A stretch of 64,000 nucleotides of DNA, taken from positions 434,001 through 498,000 of the forward strand of contig NZ_DF977001.1 in NCBI RefSeq assembly GCF_001485475.2, read 5' to 3'. The notes below the pieces were generated by a model. The model was not told where the DNA came from and searched no databases. It saw only the letters and a program-made list of their open reading frames with translations. Every line of letters begins with the position of its first letter. The stretch's first letter is position 1. The stretch is from Tepidanaerobacter syntrophicus (GTDB lineage: Bacteria > Bacillota > Thermosediminibacteria > Thermosediminibacterales > Tepidanaerobacteraceae). Below, one piece after another: positions 35,071 to 44,478 of this stretch. A program made the position numbers and the translations under genes.

Positions 35071-35754
35071 CTAACTAATTTGCTGTTCATAATCTTGAAT
35101 AATGGTGATTCCCGAGCTTGTTCCTATTCGTGTAGCTCCTGCCTCAATCATGGCAAGTGCTGTTTTGGCATCCCTTATACCGCCGGAAGCTTTCACTTCC
35201 ATTGCATTTCCTACTATTTTTTTCATTAGCTTTACATCATCCACAGTAGCCCCTCCTGCTCCAAAACCTGTAGATGTTTTTACAAAATCCGCTTGGGCTG
35301 CTTTAGCCAACTGGCAGGCAGACACCTTTTCATTTTCATCAAGGTATCCTGTCTCCAGAATTACTTTTACTTTTGCTTGTGGATTAATTGATTTTGCCGC
35401 TTTTACCACTTCAGCGATGTCTTCTTGAACACCGTAAAAATCGCCGCTTTTTAGCAGTCCCACATTCATCACCATATCTATTTCTGCGGCTCCTGCTTTA
35501 ACAGCTTCTGCTGCTTCAAAGGCTTTCGAGGCAGTCAGCATTGCTCCCAGTGGAAAACCTACGGTAGAACCTACTTTAACATCAGAATCCTTTAAAATGC
35601 TTGCTGCATGTTTTACATAACATGAATTTACGCATACAGCATAAAACCCGTATTCTTTTGCTTCCAAACACAATAATTCAATATCGGCAAATGTAGCCGT
35701 AGGTTTGAGCAGTGTGTGATCTATGTACTTAGCAAGCTCGTTTTTTGTAAGCAT
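35071..35754 (-). CDS. deoC: Deoxyribose-phosphate aldolase
   Basis: About 227 residues. LAKYIDHTLLKPTAT at the N-terminus, VCVNSCYV, EIDMVMNVGLLKSGD, VKVILETGYLDE, and the Schiff-base Lys in DFVKTSTGFGAGGAT (near residue 155), then VKASGGIRDAKTALAMIEAGATRIGTSSG. It splits deoxyribose 5-phosphate to glyceraldehyde 3-phosphate and acetaldehyde. The ATG at 35754 is preceded by AGGTGA. Confidence 0.96.
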   Translation of the reverse strand: MLTKNELAKYIDHTLLKPTATFADIELLCLEAKEYGFYAVCVNSCYVKHAASILKDSDVKVGSTVGFPLGAMLTASKAFEAAEAVKAGAAEIDMVMNVGLLKSGDFYGVQEDIAEVVKAAKSINPQAKVKVILETGYLDENEKVSACQLAKAAQADFVKTSTGFGAGGATVDDVKLMKKIVGNAMEVKASGGIRDAKTALAMIEAGATRIGTSSGITIIQDYEQQIS

Positions 35755-35794
35755 AAAAATCACCTAACCTTCTATTTTATTTTAAATAAAAACA

Positions 35795-36250
35795 TTACTG
35801 GCTAATATCAATCCACTTTCCCAAGGTTAACTCTTCCAGCTCCTGCACGGACAATTTTACAGCCGCATTAAATTCCCCTGCCGCAGGATATACAGTACCA
35901 TATTCTTTTAGAGAAATATCAAGATAAATATCAATGGGATTTCTCAGGGCAAAGGGGCAGACCCCGCCTACCGGGTGACCTGTTATCTCCATCACTTCCT
36001 CCGGCTCCGGCATTTTAGGTTTGCAAGCAAAAATATTTTTAAATTTACGGTTGCTGATTCGCTTATCCCCTGCCATCAAAACCATTATGTATTTCTCCTT
36101 TACTTTTAAAAGCAAAGACTTTACTATTTCTCCTTCTGTAACATTTAATGCTTTAGCAGCTTTTTCCACTGTGCTGGTATCTTCGAAAACTTTTATGTTT
36201 GCATCGATATTTTTTTCTTTAAAGTAATTCTTTACAGCCTCTACCGACAA
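35795..36250 (-). CDS. YbaK/EbsC-family aminoacyl-tRNA deacylase-like protein
   Basis: 151 residues. The YbaK fold shows in EGEIVKSLLLKVKEKYIMVLMAGDKRISNRKFKNIF and GHPVGGVCPFALRNPIDIYLDISLKEYGTVYPAAGEFNAAVKLSVQELEEL. Relatives clear mischarged Cys-tRNA(Pro) or Ala-tRNA(Pro). It heads the unit that includes deoC and the PK_C protein. Confidence 0.88.
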   Translation of the reverse strand: MSVEAVKNYFKEKNIDANIKVFEDTSTVEKAAKALNVTEGEIVKSLLLKVKEKYIMVLMAGDKRISNRKFKNIFACKPKMPEPEEVMEITGHPVGGVCPFALRNPIDIYLDISLKEYGTVYPAAGEFNAAVKLSVQELEELTLGKWIDISQ

Positions 36251-36347
36251 CGACTTCCACCTCGCGAATACATAATGACATAATCTGTCTCAATTATACA
36301 TGGCGCACTTTAAATGTGCAACTTTGCCAAGATAAAGAATGAAAATG

Positions 36348-36379
36348 CAAAAAGCGCCGAAACTAAATGCTTCGGCGCA
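36348..36379 (-). terminator. Terminator after the metal-exporting ATPase gene
   Basis: GCGCCGAA-GCATTTAGT-TTCGGCGC followed by TTTTTG on the minus strand. Confidence 0.85.
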
Positions 36380-36389
36380 CCATAAGATC

Positions 36390-38498
36390 TTACTTTACGC
36401 GTAAAGTCCTGATTGAGTTCATTACAGCAAGAAGAGCCACACCAACATCTGCAAAAACCGCTTCCCACATATTAGCAATGCCCAATGCTCCCATAGCTAG
36501 GAAAATGAGTTTTACGCCTAGCGCTCCTGTAATATTTTGCATAATTATCTTTTTGGTATATCTTGCCATTTTTACAGCTTGGGGAATTTTAGAGAGGGCA
36601 TCTTCCATAATAACTATATCAGCAGCTTCAATAGCAGCATCAGAGCCTAAGCCTCCCATTGCAATTCCCACATCTGCGCAAGCAAGTACCGGCGCATCGT
36701 TTATTCCGTCTCCAATAAAAGCCGTATTATTTCTTGAGCCATTGTAGTATTTAAGTTCTTCTAATTTCTCTACTTTTTCTTCAGGCAAAAGCTCTGCATA
36801 ATATTCATCAATTCCAAGCTCTTTTGCTACATTTTCAGCTGTTTCTTTTGCATCGCCTGTAAGCATTACGACTTTCTTTATTCCCAAATTTTTAAGCTCT
36901 TTAATTGTTTTTGCTGCATCTTGCCGGATTTTATCAGCAATTAGGATATATCCCGCATATCTATCGTCAATTGCTATATGAACTACTGTTCCAACTATAC
37001 CTTTATTATCTAAATTTGCTTCTATTTCCTCGCTTTTTAAAAGCTTTTCATTGCCGGCAAGTATTTGTTTATCCTTAACTTTTGCCATTACACCCCGCCC
37101 TGCTATTTCTTTATATCCCTTTATCTCGGAATCATTTATGGGTTTACCATAAGCCTCTATTATGGATCTTGATATGGGGTGGTTGGAATAAGCTTCGGCA
37201 TATGCTGCAAATCGCAGCAGCTCTTCTTGTGTAAATCCGTTTACAGGCACTATCCGGCTCACTTTAAAAACACCTTCTGTAAGTGTGCCCGTCTTGTCAA
37301 ATACCGCTATATCAAGATCGGCTAAAATATCTATGAAGTTTGCGCCTTTAACAAGAATTCCCTTTCGTGAAGCTCCTCCGATTCCTCCGAAATATCCAAG
37401 GGGCACCGAAATCACCAGGGCGCAGGGGCAAGAAATTACCAACATCGTCAATGCTCTATATATCCACTTGCTAAAGCTCTCTCCCGGTATAATCACAGGG
37501 GGGATAAGAGCAATTGCTGCTGCTGCCAGCACCACTAAAGGCGTATAGTATCTTGCAAATTTTGTAATTATCTGTTCTGTTTTTGCTTTGCGAGAAGATG
37601 CATTCTGGACTAACTCAAGTATTTTCGAAACAGAAGAGTCTTCAAAGGTTTTCTCTACTTTTACCTTTAATGTCCCTTCCATATTAATCATTCCGGCCAT
37701 TATTTTATCTCCGGTTTCCACACTGCGGGGGACTGATTCTCCTGTAAGGGTTGAAGTGTCAAGATATGAAGCACCTTCCACGACTTCGCCATCAAGGGGG
37801 ATCTTTTCTCCCGGTCGAATAAATATCGTGTCACCTATGTTGATAGTTTCAGGCAAAACTCTGATTATGCCTTTGTCTGTCACTAGATTTGCATAATCAG
37901 GCCTAATATCCATAAGATCTCCGATAGACTTGCGGCTTCTGTTTACAGCAAGGGACTGGAGGTACTCGCCTATACAGTAAAATAGCATTACGCTTGCAGC
38001 TTCAGGCAGCTGGTGTATCGCAAATGCTCCTAAGGTAGCAATAGTCATTAAAAAGTTTTCATCAAATATTTGTCCGCGAAATATATTGGAAAATGCAGAC
38101 TTTAGAACATTCTTTCCGGCTAGTATATAGGATATAACAAATAGACTGTATTCTATAATCTCAAATCTTCCATGAAGCTTAGGGGATAATATTATTCCGG
38201 CTATTAAGAAAAGAAATGAAAAAATTATGCGAAAAAGTTTCGTGCGAAATGTATCCCTTTCTTCGTCTTCATCATTAGTATGATGACTAAATGAGGAAGA
38301 TTTCTTTGAAATTAATTTGATATTGGGATCTACTTTTTTAATAGCTTCCTCAGCTTTTTCTTCAAGGTCTTCATTTATTCGGACGGTCTTACTGGCAAAG
38401 TTTACTGTCGCATCAGACAAGCCGTCGATTTTCTTTAATTCGTCTTCGATTTTCGCCGCGCAATGGGGACAATCTAGGTTTTTTAGTTCATATATCAT
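36390..38498 (-). CDS. cadA: Cadmium/zinc-type P1B ATPase (metal efflux)
   Basis: 702 residues. The N-terminal heavy-metal domain has LDCPHCAAKIEDEL (CxxC, residues 9-12 area). Transport motif SCPCALVISVP (CPC, near 350), phosphorylation site VFDKTGTLTEG (near 395), HPISRSI (HP motif) and GDGINDAPVLACADVGIAMG are all intact. It exports Zn, Cd, Pb or Co at the cost of ATP. A ZupT-type importer lies just upstream in the same direction, so they may form one zinc-balance unit. Confidence 0.93.
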   Translation of the reverse strand: MIYELKNLDCPHCAAKIEDELKKIDGLSDATVNFASKTVRINEDLEEKAEEAIKKVDPNIKLISKKSSSFSHHTNDEDEERDTFRTKLFRIIFSFLFLIAGIILSPKLHGRFEIIEYSLFVISYILAGKNVLKSAFSNIFRGQIFDENFLMTIATLGAFAIHQLPEAASVMLFYCIGEYLQSLAVNRSRKSIGDLMDIRPDYANLVTDKGIIRVLPETINIGDTIFIRPGEKIPLDGEVVEGASYLDTSTLTGESVPRSVETGDKIMAGMINMEGTLKVKVEKTFEDSSVSKILELVQNASSRKAKTEQIITKFARYYTPLVVLAAAAIALIPPVIIPGESFSKWIYRALTMLVISCPCALVISVPLGYFGGIGGASRKGILVKGANFIDILADLDIAVFDKTGTLTEGVFKVSRIVPVNGFTQEELLRFAAYAEAYSNHPISRSIIEAYGKPINDSEIKGYKEIAGRGVMAKVKDKQILAGNEKLLKSEEIEANLDNKGIVGTVVHIAIDDRYAGYILIADKIRQDAAKTIKELKNLGIKKVVMLTGDAKETAENVAKELGIDEYYAELLPEEKVEKLEELKYYNGSRNNTAFIGDGINDAPVLACADVGIAMGGLGSDAAIEAADIVIMEDALSKIPQAVKMARYTKKIIMQNITGALGVKLIFLAMGALGIANMWEAVFADVGVALLAVMNSIRTLRVK

Positions 38499-38615
38499 TT
38501 TAAGGCCCCCCTATATCATTTTTATACTTGAACAATCATTCAATTGTTTCCTAAAATTATTCTAACACAAGGGAGCTAAAAATACAATATTTAAGATAGT
38601 TGAAGGTATAATAAA

Positions 38616-39395
38616 TCACATAAATATAACTCCGGTTAATGGCATCAGGCAAATGCCGGCAAAAGATGACAAAAGCGCCAGCCTGCTGTAGCCATACTGT
38701 CTTGAAGTGGGAATAAGCTCCTCAAAGCTTATATAAATCATAATACCTGCTACTACTGCAAAGGTTGCTCCCAGTAAAAAATCATTAATGAACGGTCTTA
38801 ATGCAAGAAATGTTAAAATTGCGCCAATAGGTTCGGCAATGCCTGATAAAAAAGTATATTTTAAAGCAGTGGCTTTGCTTTGTGTCGCAAAATAAATGGG
38901 CATAGCCACTGAGATACCTTCAGGTATATTGTGAAAAGCAATCGCAATACCTATTGATGCTCCAAGAACCGGATCATTATAGCCAGCCATAAAGGTTGCG
39001 ACCCCCTCCGGAAAATTATGTAATGTAATAGCAAGCATCGAAACAAAGCCTACTCGGTATAGGTTTTTATGTGGCTTATCATTTTTTTCTGTATCAAATT
39101 CTTCATGGGGAACGAAGTAATCAATTGATAAAGCAGCCAGCAGACCCAATGCCATAAATATCACCGAAAAAACTACCGCCCGGCTTTCTCCGGTATAGAT
39201 TCCTATAGCTCGTTGAGCTTGCGGCAGTAAATCGGAAAACGATACCGAAATCATTACTCCTGCTGCAAATCCCAATGAGCACGAAACTATTTTTTCACTT
39301 TTTGATTTTGCAAAAAATATTAAAACAGAGCCCAGCATTGTTGACATGCCGGCTAAGACAGAAATTGCCAATGCCGTTAAAGCTCGTTGATCCAA
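38616..39395 (-). CDS. zupT: ZIP family zinc/metal importer (ZupT type)
   Basis: About 259 residues and eight membrane helices. The metal-binding helices are clear: AITLHNFPEGVATFMAGY (near residue 150) and IAFHNIPEGISVAMPIYF (near 175). A TTG start at 39395 is preceded by GGAGG at about 8 bases; no ATG fits. Transports Zn and possibly Fe or Mn into the cell. Confidence 0.92.
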   Translation of the reverse strand: MDQRALTALAISVLAGMSTMLGSVLIFFAKSKSEKIVSCSLGFAAGVMISVSFSDLLPQAQRAIGIYTGESRAVVFSVIFMALGLLAALSIDYFVPHEEFDTEKNDKPHKNLYRVGFVSMLAITLHNFPEGVATFMAGYNDPVLGASIGIAIAFHNIPEGISVAMPIYFATQSKATALKYTFLSGIAEPIGAILTFLALRPFINDFLLGATFAVVAGIMIYISFEELIPTSRQYGYSRLALLSSFAGICLMPLTGVIFM

Positions 39396-39440
39396 GCATC
39401 CCACCTCCAATATTCAAAACTGTAAGAAAATAATTATTGT

Positions 39441-39476
39441 AAAAAACCCGGAAGAGGCAATTACAGCCCTTCCGGA
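39441..39476 (-). terminator. Terminator after fprA
   Basis: TTCCGGAAGGG...CTCTTCCGG followed by GTTTTTT on the minus strand. Confidence 0.85.
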
Positions 39477-39501
39477 ATCATTTGCTCGTTTTTTGACCTG
39501 A

Positions 39502-40698
39502 TTAGTTATTGTTTAATATTTCTCCAATTTCCCGACCGAATTCTATACATTTCTGTTTGCCTTCCTTGTCAGGGTTCCACATTAGCTTAATTCCATCATT
39601 TATTATTTCAAAACCGGCTTTTTGGAGTTCTTCTGTAATTATTTTGACTCCTTCTCCGCTCCAACCGTAAGTTCCAAAAGCCGCAGCTTTTTTATTTTTA
39701 AGCCCCAGACCTTTCAATACTCCAAGTAAGCCTCCCGTCGAGTGGAGCACAAAGCGGTTTACAGTAGGAGAACCTACTAAAATAGCTTTTGATTTAAAGA
39801 TTTCGGTAATGATGTCGTTATTGTCAGATCGGGCACTGTTGAACAGTTTTATTGTAATGCCTTGATTTGTCTGTCTTATCCCCTCTGCTATGGCCTCTGC
39901 CATTCTTCTTGTCTCATTCCACATAGTATCATAAATTATTGTTATCTGGTTTTCTTGGTAGGCATTGGCCCATTCCTGGTATATCTTTACAATCTGTAAG
40001 GGATCTTTTCTCCATATCACACCGTGGCTTGGGCATATCATATCTATTTTAAGATTTAGATTTAAAACTTCGGTAATTTTTTTATCCACAAGTTTGCTAA
40101 AAGGGGCTAATATGTTTGCATAATATTTTAAGGCTTCTCCATAAAGTTCGCTTTGGTCTACAAGGTCATTATACATATGCTCTGATGCATAATGCTGGCC
40201 AAAAGCGTCATTGCTGAATAAAATATTGTCTTCTGTAAGGTAAGAAAACATGGTGTCCGGCCAGTGAAGCATCGGAGCTTCTATAAAGATAATTTCCTTC
40301 TTTCCTAGACTTAATCGATCGCCGGTTTTTACCGGAATAAAATTCCAATCTTCATGGTATTGTCCCTTTAAAGATTTTATACCATTGTTAGTGCAATATA
40401 TAGGTGTTCCTGGAATTTCCCTCATCAGTGCCGGCAGCGCGCCGCTATGGTCAATTTCGCCATGGTTTGCAATTATATAATCGATTTTTTTCAAATCGAC
40501 CTCTTTTTTTAGCTGCTCGATAAATTCATCTGCAAAGGGTTCCCATACTGTATCAATAAGCACCGTCTTTTCATCTTGCACAAGGTAAGAATTGTAGCTG
40601 GAACCGCGGTGTGTCGACAAATCTTCTCCATGAAACTTCCTAAGTTCCCAATCAATCTTTCCTACCCATTTGACATTATCGTTAATTTTAAAACTCAT
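39502..40698 (-). CDS. fprA: A-type flavoprotein (flavodiiron oxygen/NO reductase)
   Basis: 398 residues. The beta-lactamase-like diiron domain has NHGEIDHSGALP (HxExDH, near 79-84), MLHWPDTMFSYL, NDAFGQHYASE and CPSHGVIWR. The C-terminal flavodoxin domain starts at TIIYDTMWNETRRMAEAI, near residue 255. With reduced rubredoxin it turns O2 to water (or NO to N2O). The rubredoxin and its reductase at 11.9-13.3 kb are probable partners. Confidence 0.95.
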   Translation of the reverse strand: MSFKINDNVKWVGKIDWELRKFHGEDLSTHRGSSYNSYLVQDEKTVLIDTVWEPFADEFIEQLKKEVDLKKIDYIIANHGEIDHSGALPALMREIPGTPIYCTNNGIKSLKGQYHEDWNFIPVKTGDRLSLGKKEIIFIEAPMLHWPDTMFSYLTEDNILFSNDAFGQHYASEHMYNDLVDQSELYGEALKYYANILAPFSKLVDKKITEVLNLNLKIDMICPSHGVIWRKDPLQIVKIYQEWANAYQENQITIIYDTMWNETRRMAEAIAEGIRQTNQGITIKLFNSARSDNNDIITEIFKSKAILVGSPTVNRFVLHSTGGLLGVLKGLGLKNKKAAAFGTYGWSGEGVKIITEELQKAGFEIINDGIKLMWNPDKEGKQKCIEFGREIGEILNNN

Positions 40699-40729
40699 TT
40701 TTATCCCTCCATTCTATTACGTCTACTTA

Positions 40730-40759
40730 TATTTAACAGATTTATATGGTCTTTGTCAA
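40730..40759 (-). promoter_or_regulatory. Promoter of fprA
   Basis: TTGACA, 18 bases, TAAATA on the minus strand. Confidence 0.5.
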
Positions 40760-40855
40760 ACAACCGCGAGCTCTTTTGTAACAAGTTTGTATTTTTCTTA
40801 TTAGAAAATATCTGATATAATGTTGTTAAATCAAAAGGATTAGAGGTGGCAGTAA

Positions 40856-41770
40856 ATGAAAAAATTTTTAGCAATACTCATCGCGCTAAGTCTTTTGGTA
40901 ATAACGCCCGCCTGCTCGATAAACCAGAAAACGGCATCAATTAATTTGTATTATACAAATAATGACAACAGCCAAGTTTTAACCGAAACCAGAGAAATCA
41001 AATATACCAAAGATGAAGAAATTCCAAAACTTGCCTTGGAAGAACTTTTAAAAGGACCCAAGACTCAAGGTTTAAAATCCACCATTCCGGAAGGAACAAA
41101 GCTTTTAGATATTAATGTAAAAGATAAAATTGCTACCGTAAATTTGTCAAAGGATTTTACGGGATTTCCGGGCATGATGGCTGAAAGTTTGGCGCTAATT
41201 TCTATCGTAAATACATTAACAGATATAGACGGTATCGAAAAAGTTGAAATACTTGTCGATGGTAAAGAGTTTATAGGACCAAGCGGCAACCCTTACGGTC
41301 TTTTGACTCGCTATGACATTGATCAAATCAATAATGATTTAAGTGGAAAAAAGGAAACTGTTACGCTTTATTTCCCTGATGAGCAAGCAATGTATGTTGT
41401 TCCCGAAAAGCGTGAAATTACAGTAAAGGACGATAAGCCTATAGCACAAATTGTGATTGAAGAATTGATGAAGGGTCCAACTGTGTCCGGCCTTACAGCA
41501 ACTTCTATTCCAAAAGACGCAAAACTGCTTTCAGTAGAAGTAAAGGATGGCATTGCATATGTAAACTTTTCCAAAGAGCTTATTGAAAACCATGTAGGTG
41601 GTTCTACAGGCGAAATGATGACCATCGTCCCTATAGTAAATTCCCTTACGGAACTTCCCGGAATAAATAAAGTTCAGTTTCTTGTAGAAGGTAAAAAAGA
41701 ACAGACCTTAGCGGGTCATGTTATCTTCGATGAACCTTTTGAAAGAATGGAAGAGTGGATAAAAAAATAG
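40856..41770 (+). CDS. Lipoprotein with two GerM domains
   Basis: 304 residues. The signal ends in ITPAC (lipobox, Cys about 21). Two GerM domains follow (about 30-155 and 165-285), each with LYYTNNDN or LYFPDEQA, LALEELLKGPKTQGL / IVIEELMKGPTVSGL, AKLLSVEVKDGIAYVNFSKE and EIMTIVPIVNSLTELPGINKVQFLVEGK. GerM is linked to spore germination and sporulation and to cell-wall work in other species. Single gene. Confidence 0.9.
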   Translation: MKKFLAILIALSLLVITPACSINQKTASINLYYTNNDNSQVLTETREIKYTKDEEIPKLALEELLKGPKTQGLKSTIPEGTKLLDINVKDKIATVNLSKDFTGFPGMMAESLALISIVNTLTDIDGIEKVEILVDGKEFIGPSGNPYGLLTRYDIDQINNDLSGKKETVTLYFPDEQAMYVVPEKREITVKDDKPIAQIVIEELMKGPTVSGLTATSIPKDAKLLSVEVKDGIAYVNFSKELIENHVGGSTGEMMTIVPIVNSLTELPGINKVQFLVEGKKEQTLAGHVIFDEPFERMEEWIKK

Positions 41771-41828
41771 AATACTTACTGTTTGATATAGGTTTTTCAA
41801 AAGTGATTATCTAAAGTTCTTTAAAAGT

Positions 41829-41854
41829 GGGGCGGCTTCTGACCGCCCTTTTTT
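41829..41854 (+). terminator. Terminator of the GerM gene
   Basis: GGGCGG-cttctga-CCGCCC followed by TTTTTT. Confidence 0.93.
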
Positions 41855-41903
41855 GCGTTCAATAAGCAATGCAGCTGTTAGAGGTTATGCGCAGATAACA
41901 TTT

Positions 41904-43592
41904 TCAGCTATTTTTGCTTATTAACTTCCTGGCATATTCACTTTTAGGATTATCAAATACTTTCCGGGCCGGACCTGTTTCCACTATTTCACCCTTATGC
42001 ATTATATACAGTTTGTCGGCGATTTTTCTTGCAATATCCAAGTCGTGGGTAATATAAATCATGGAAAATCCTAATGCGTTCTGAAGACCCTTTAAAAGCC
42101 GCAAGATATTAGCTTGGGTGGAAGGATCCAGCATAGAGCTAATCTCATCGGCGATGAGAAGTCGCGGCTTTAAAACAAGGCTGCGAGCGATAGCAACCCG
42201 CTGCCGTTGCCCACCGCTTAACGTAAAGCATCTCCTGTTTAAAAAAGTATTATCACATGCAAGTTCCACATCTGCGAGAGCTTGTTTTACCATTGCTGTT
42301 CGTTCATCTGTATTATAGAGCTTTAATATGTCCAGAGGTTCCTTTACAGCTTGCAGTACTGTAAATTGCTTGTTTATGGATGAAAATGGGTCTTGAAACA
42401 CCATTTGGATACCTCTTAGCTGGCTGGTAAATTCATGCTGTTTTATTGTTTGACCTAAGAATTCAATATTCCCGCTTTCAGGTTCCAAATAACCTGAAAG
42501 AATACTTGCCAGAGTAGTTTTACCTGATCCGGATTGTCCTATCAATGCTATAATCTCGCCTGCGCGAATACTCATATGACAATCTTTGCATGCGCAAATC
42601 TTGTTGCCTTTAAAAGAGTAGGTTTTATTTATTCCCCGGGCTTTTAAAAGTGTTATAATCCCACCTTGATTGCAGGCAACTTTGCGCTCAAGGGATGCAT
42701 ATTTCAGTTTAGGTTTTTGACTTTTGCATATATCTTCTTTTTGATTGCACCGAGGATAAAAGGAGCAGCCCTCCTCGGTTGCCGCCTCACTTGCCCGGGG
42801 AATTCCCCATAGATCCTGATATGGATTTAAAGAAGGCGATGAATTTATGAGCCCGCGCGTATAAGGATGCAATGGGTTTTCAAGTATATCTCTTGTCAGT
42901 CCTTCTTCTAAGATATGCCCCCGGTACATCACACACATTTTATCGGTAAGTCGCGTAATTACAGAAAAATCATGGGATATTACAATCATAGCAAACCGCT
43001 TTTGGTGTTGAAGGTAAGCTAAAAGCTCGATAATTTCTTCTTTGGATACGGCGTCTAAAGAAGATGTCGGCTCATCAACTATAAGCACTTTAGGATCACA
43101 TGCCAATGCCATAGCAATAAGCACCTTCTGCCGCATACCTCCCGATAGCTGATGAGGTAAGCTATCTGCTACAGAGGTATCCAATCCCACTTGTCCAAGG
43201 AGTTCTTTTACTCGAGAATCCGCGTCATGACTTTTTATTTTCGTATGACGTATAATACACTCTTTTATCTGCTCATTTACGGTCATAAGCGGATTTAATA
43301 TGTCAAGACCGTTTTGAAATACCATAGCAATGTGTTTCCATCGATACATATCCAGCTGCCTTTGCGAAAGCTCTCTTAAATTGATTTTATTATATTCTAT
43401 TGTCCCCGTAATCTTTGCAGTCGGTCTAAGTATACCCATTATAGCTAAGCCCAGTGTGGTTTTACCGCTTCCTGATTCTCCGATGATTCCCATGGATTGA
43501 CCCTGTTCTAGGATAAAAGATACCTCGCTTACGGCATGGGTTTCTTGACCGTCCCCGCTATAGGTTATTGATAGATTTTCAACTTTTAACAT
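41904..43592 (-). CDS. Fused two-ATPase ABC protein (OppD-OppF type)
   Basis: 562 residues with two complete ATPase domains. Domain 1: GIIGESGSGKTTLGLAIMG, LSGGMRQKVLIAMALA, VLIVDEPTSSLDAVS (about 1-260), with the GCSFYPRCNQKEDIC cysteine tail. Domain 2: ALIGQSGSGKTTLASILSG, LSGGQRQRVAIARSLV, LLIADEISSMLDPS (about 315-562). It powers the permeases encoded just upstream. Substrate class is peptide, nickel or metal-chelate; see the FmdE and ECF neighbours. Confidence 0.92.
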   Translation of the reverse strand: MLKVENLSITYSGDGQETHAVSEVSFILEQGQSMGIIGESGSGKTTLGLAIMGILRPTAKITGTIEYNKINLRELSQRQLDMYRWKHIAMVFQNGLDILNPLMTVNEQIKECIIRHTKIKSHDADSRVKELLGQVGLDTSVADSLPHQLSGGMRQKVLIAMALACDPKVLIVDEPTSSLDAVSKEEIIELLAYLQHQKRFAMIVISHDFSVITRLTDKMCVMYRGHILEEGLTRDILENPLHPYTRGLINSSPSLNPYQDLWGIPRASEAATEEGCSFYPRCNQKEDICKSQKPKLKYASLERKVACNQGGIITLLKARGINKTYSFKGNKICACKDCHMSIRAGEIIALIGQSGSGKTTLASILSGYLEPESGNIEFLGQTIKQHEFTSQLRGIQMVFQDPFSSINKQFTVLQAVKEPLDILKLYNTDERTAMVKQALADVELACDNTFLNRRCFTLSGGQRQRVAIARSLVLKPRLLIADEISSMLDPSTQANILRLLKGLQNALGFSMIYITHDLDIARKIADKLYIMHKGEIVETGPARKVFDNPKSEYARKLISKNS

Positions 43593-43635
43593 GGCAATAC
43601 CTCTGTTTAAAACATCCGATTTTGGTTTCTAAAAT

Positions 43636-44478
43636 CTAATCAATTTTGGCATCTAATATTTTTTCAAACTCTCTGCCAACAGTGGCTGTAGCAAGAACCA
43701 ACAATATTATACAAAGCAGCGGATATATAATCCACCATTTCCAATAATCGGTAAAATATATGCCGGGAAAATTTAATGCATAATTTAGTATAAGCCCCCA
43801 ACTTTTACTTGTGGGGTCCCCTAGGCCTAAAAATGAAAGACTTGCCTCGGATACTATGGCCCTGCTTATAAGTTTTATAAAACTTATAAGCGAAATTGGA
43901 AAAATCTGCGGCAGAAAATGTCTGTAAGTTATGTAAAAAAATCCTGCTCCATAGCCCTCGGCTACTTTTATGTAAGTTTCCTGTTTGGCCGAAATAATCT
44001 TTGAGCGTATAATCCGCGCGGGCACAGCCCAAGATAAAATAGATAATATTAATATAATGTTTTTTATGCTCGGGCCGAAAAAAGCCCCTGTCACAACCAT
44101 TATGGGCAAACTTGGTATAGATGTAAGTATATCTATTAGAGCTGTAATTACAAGGTCAGCTACCCCTTGATAATATCCGGATACAACGCCCAGTAGTGTG
44201 CCAAGAAAACATGCAATTACTGCTGTGCCTATTCCCACTACAATGCTGTTTCGCGCCCCGTGGCATATTTGAGCCCACAAATCTATGCCCAGATCATCAG
44301 TGCCTAGTATATGGGCTTTGCCGGGGGGCTCCAAAGAAGCGCCCGTCGGCTGATTCCAGGGGTATTTTGTAAGCATCGGGGCAAAAATGGCGATAAAACA
44401 TACTAAGACTATGAAAACTAAGGAAAATTTACCTGCTATTGAAAACTGTTTCACGATTTTAGGCATTTTTATCACCAT
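43636..44478 (-). CDS. OppC/NikC-type ABC permease
   Basis: 280 residues. KAHILGTDDLGIDLWAQICHGARNSIVVGI is the DppC/NikC-type entry, followed by the EAA loop ETYIKVAEGYGAGFFYITYRHFLPQIFP. The start overlaps the stop of the preceding permease (TAATG), indicating coupled translation. Confidence 0.9.
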   Translation of the reverse strand: MVIKMPKIVKQFSIAGKFSLVFIVLVCFIAIFAPMLTKYPWNQPTGASLEPPGKAHILGTDDLGIDLWAQICHGARNSIVVGIGTAVIACFLGTLLGVVSGYYQGVADLVITALIDILTSIPSLPIMVVTGAFFGPSIKNIILILSILSWAVPARIIRSKIISAKQETYIKVAEGYGAGFFYITYRHFLPQIFPISLISFIKLISRAIVSEASLSFLGLGDPTSKSWGLILNYALNFPGIYFTDYWKWWIIYPLLCIILLVLATATVGREFEKILDAKID

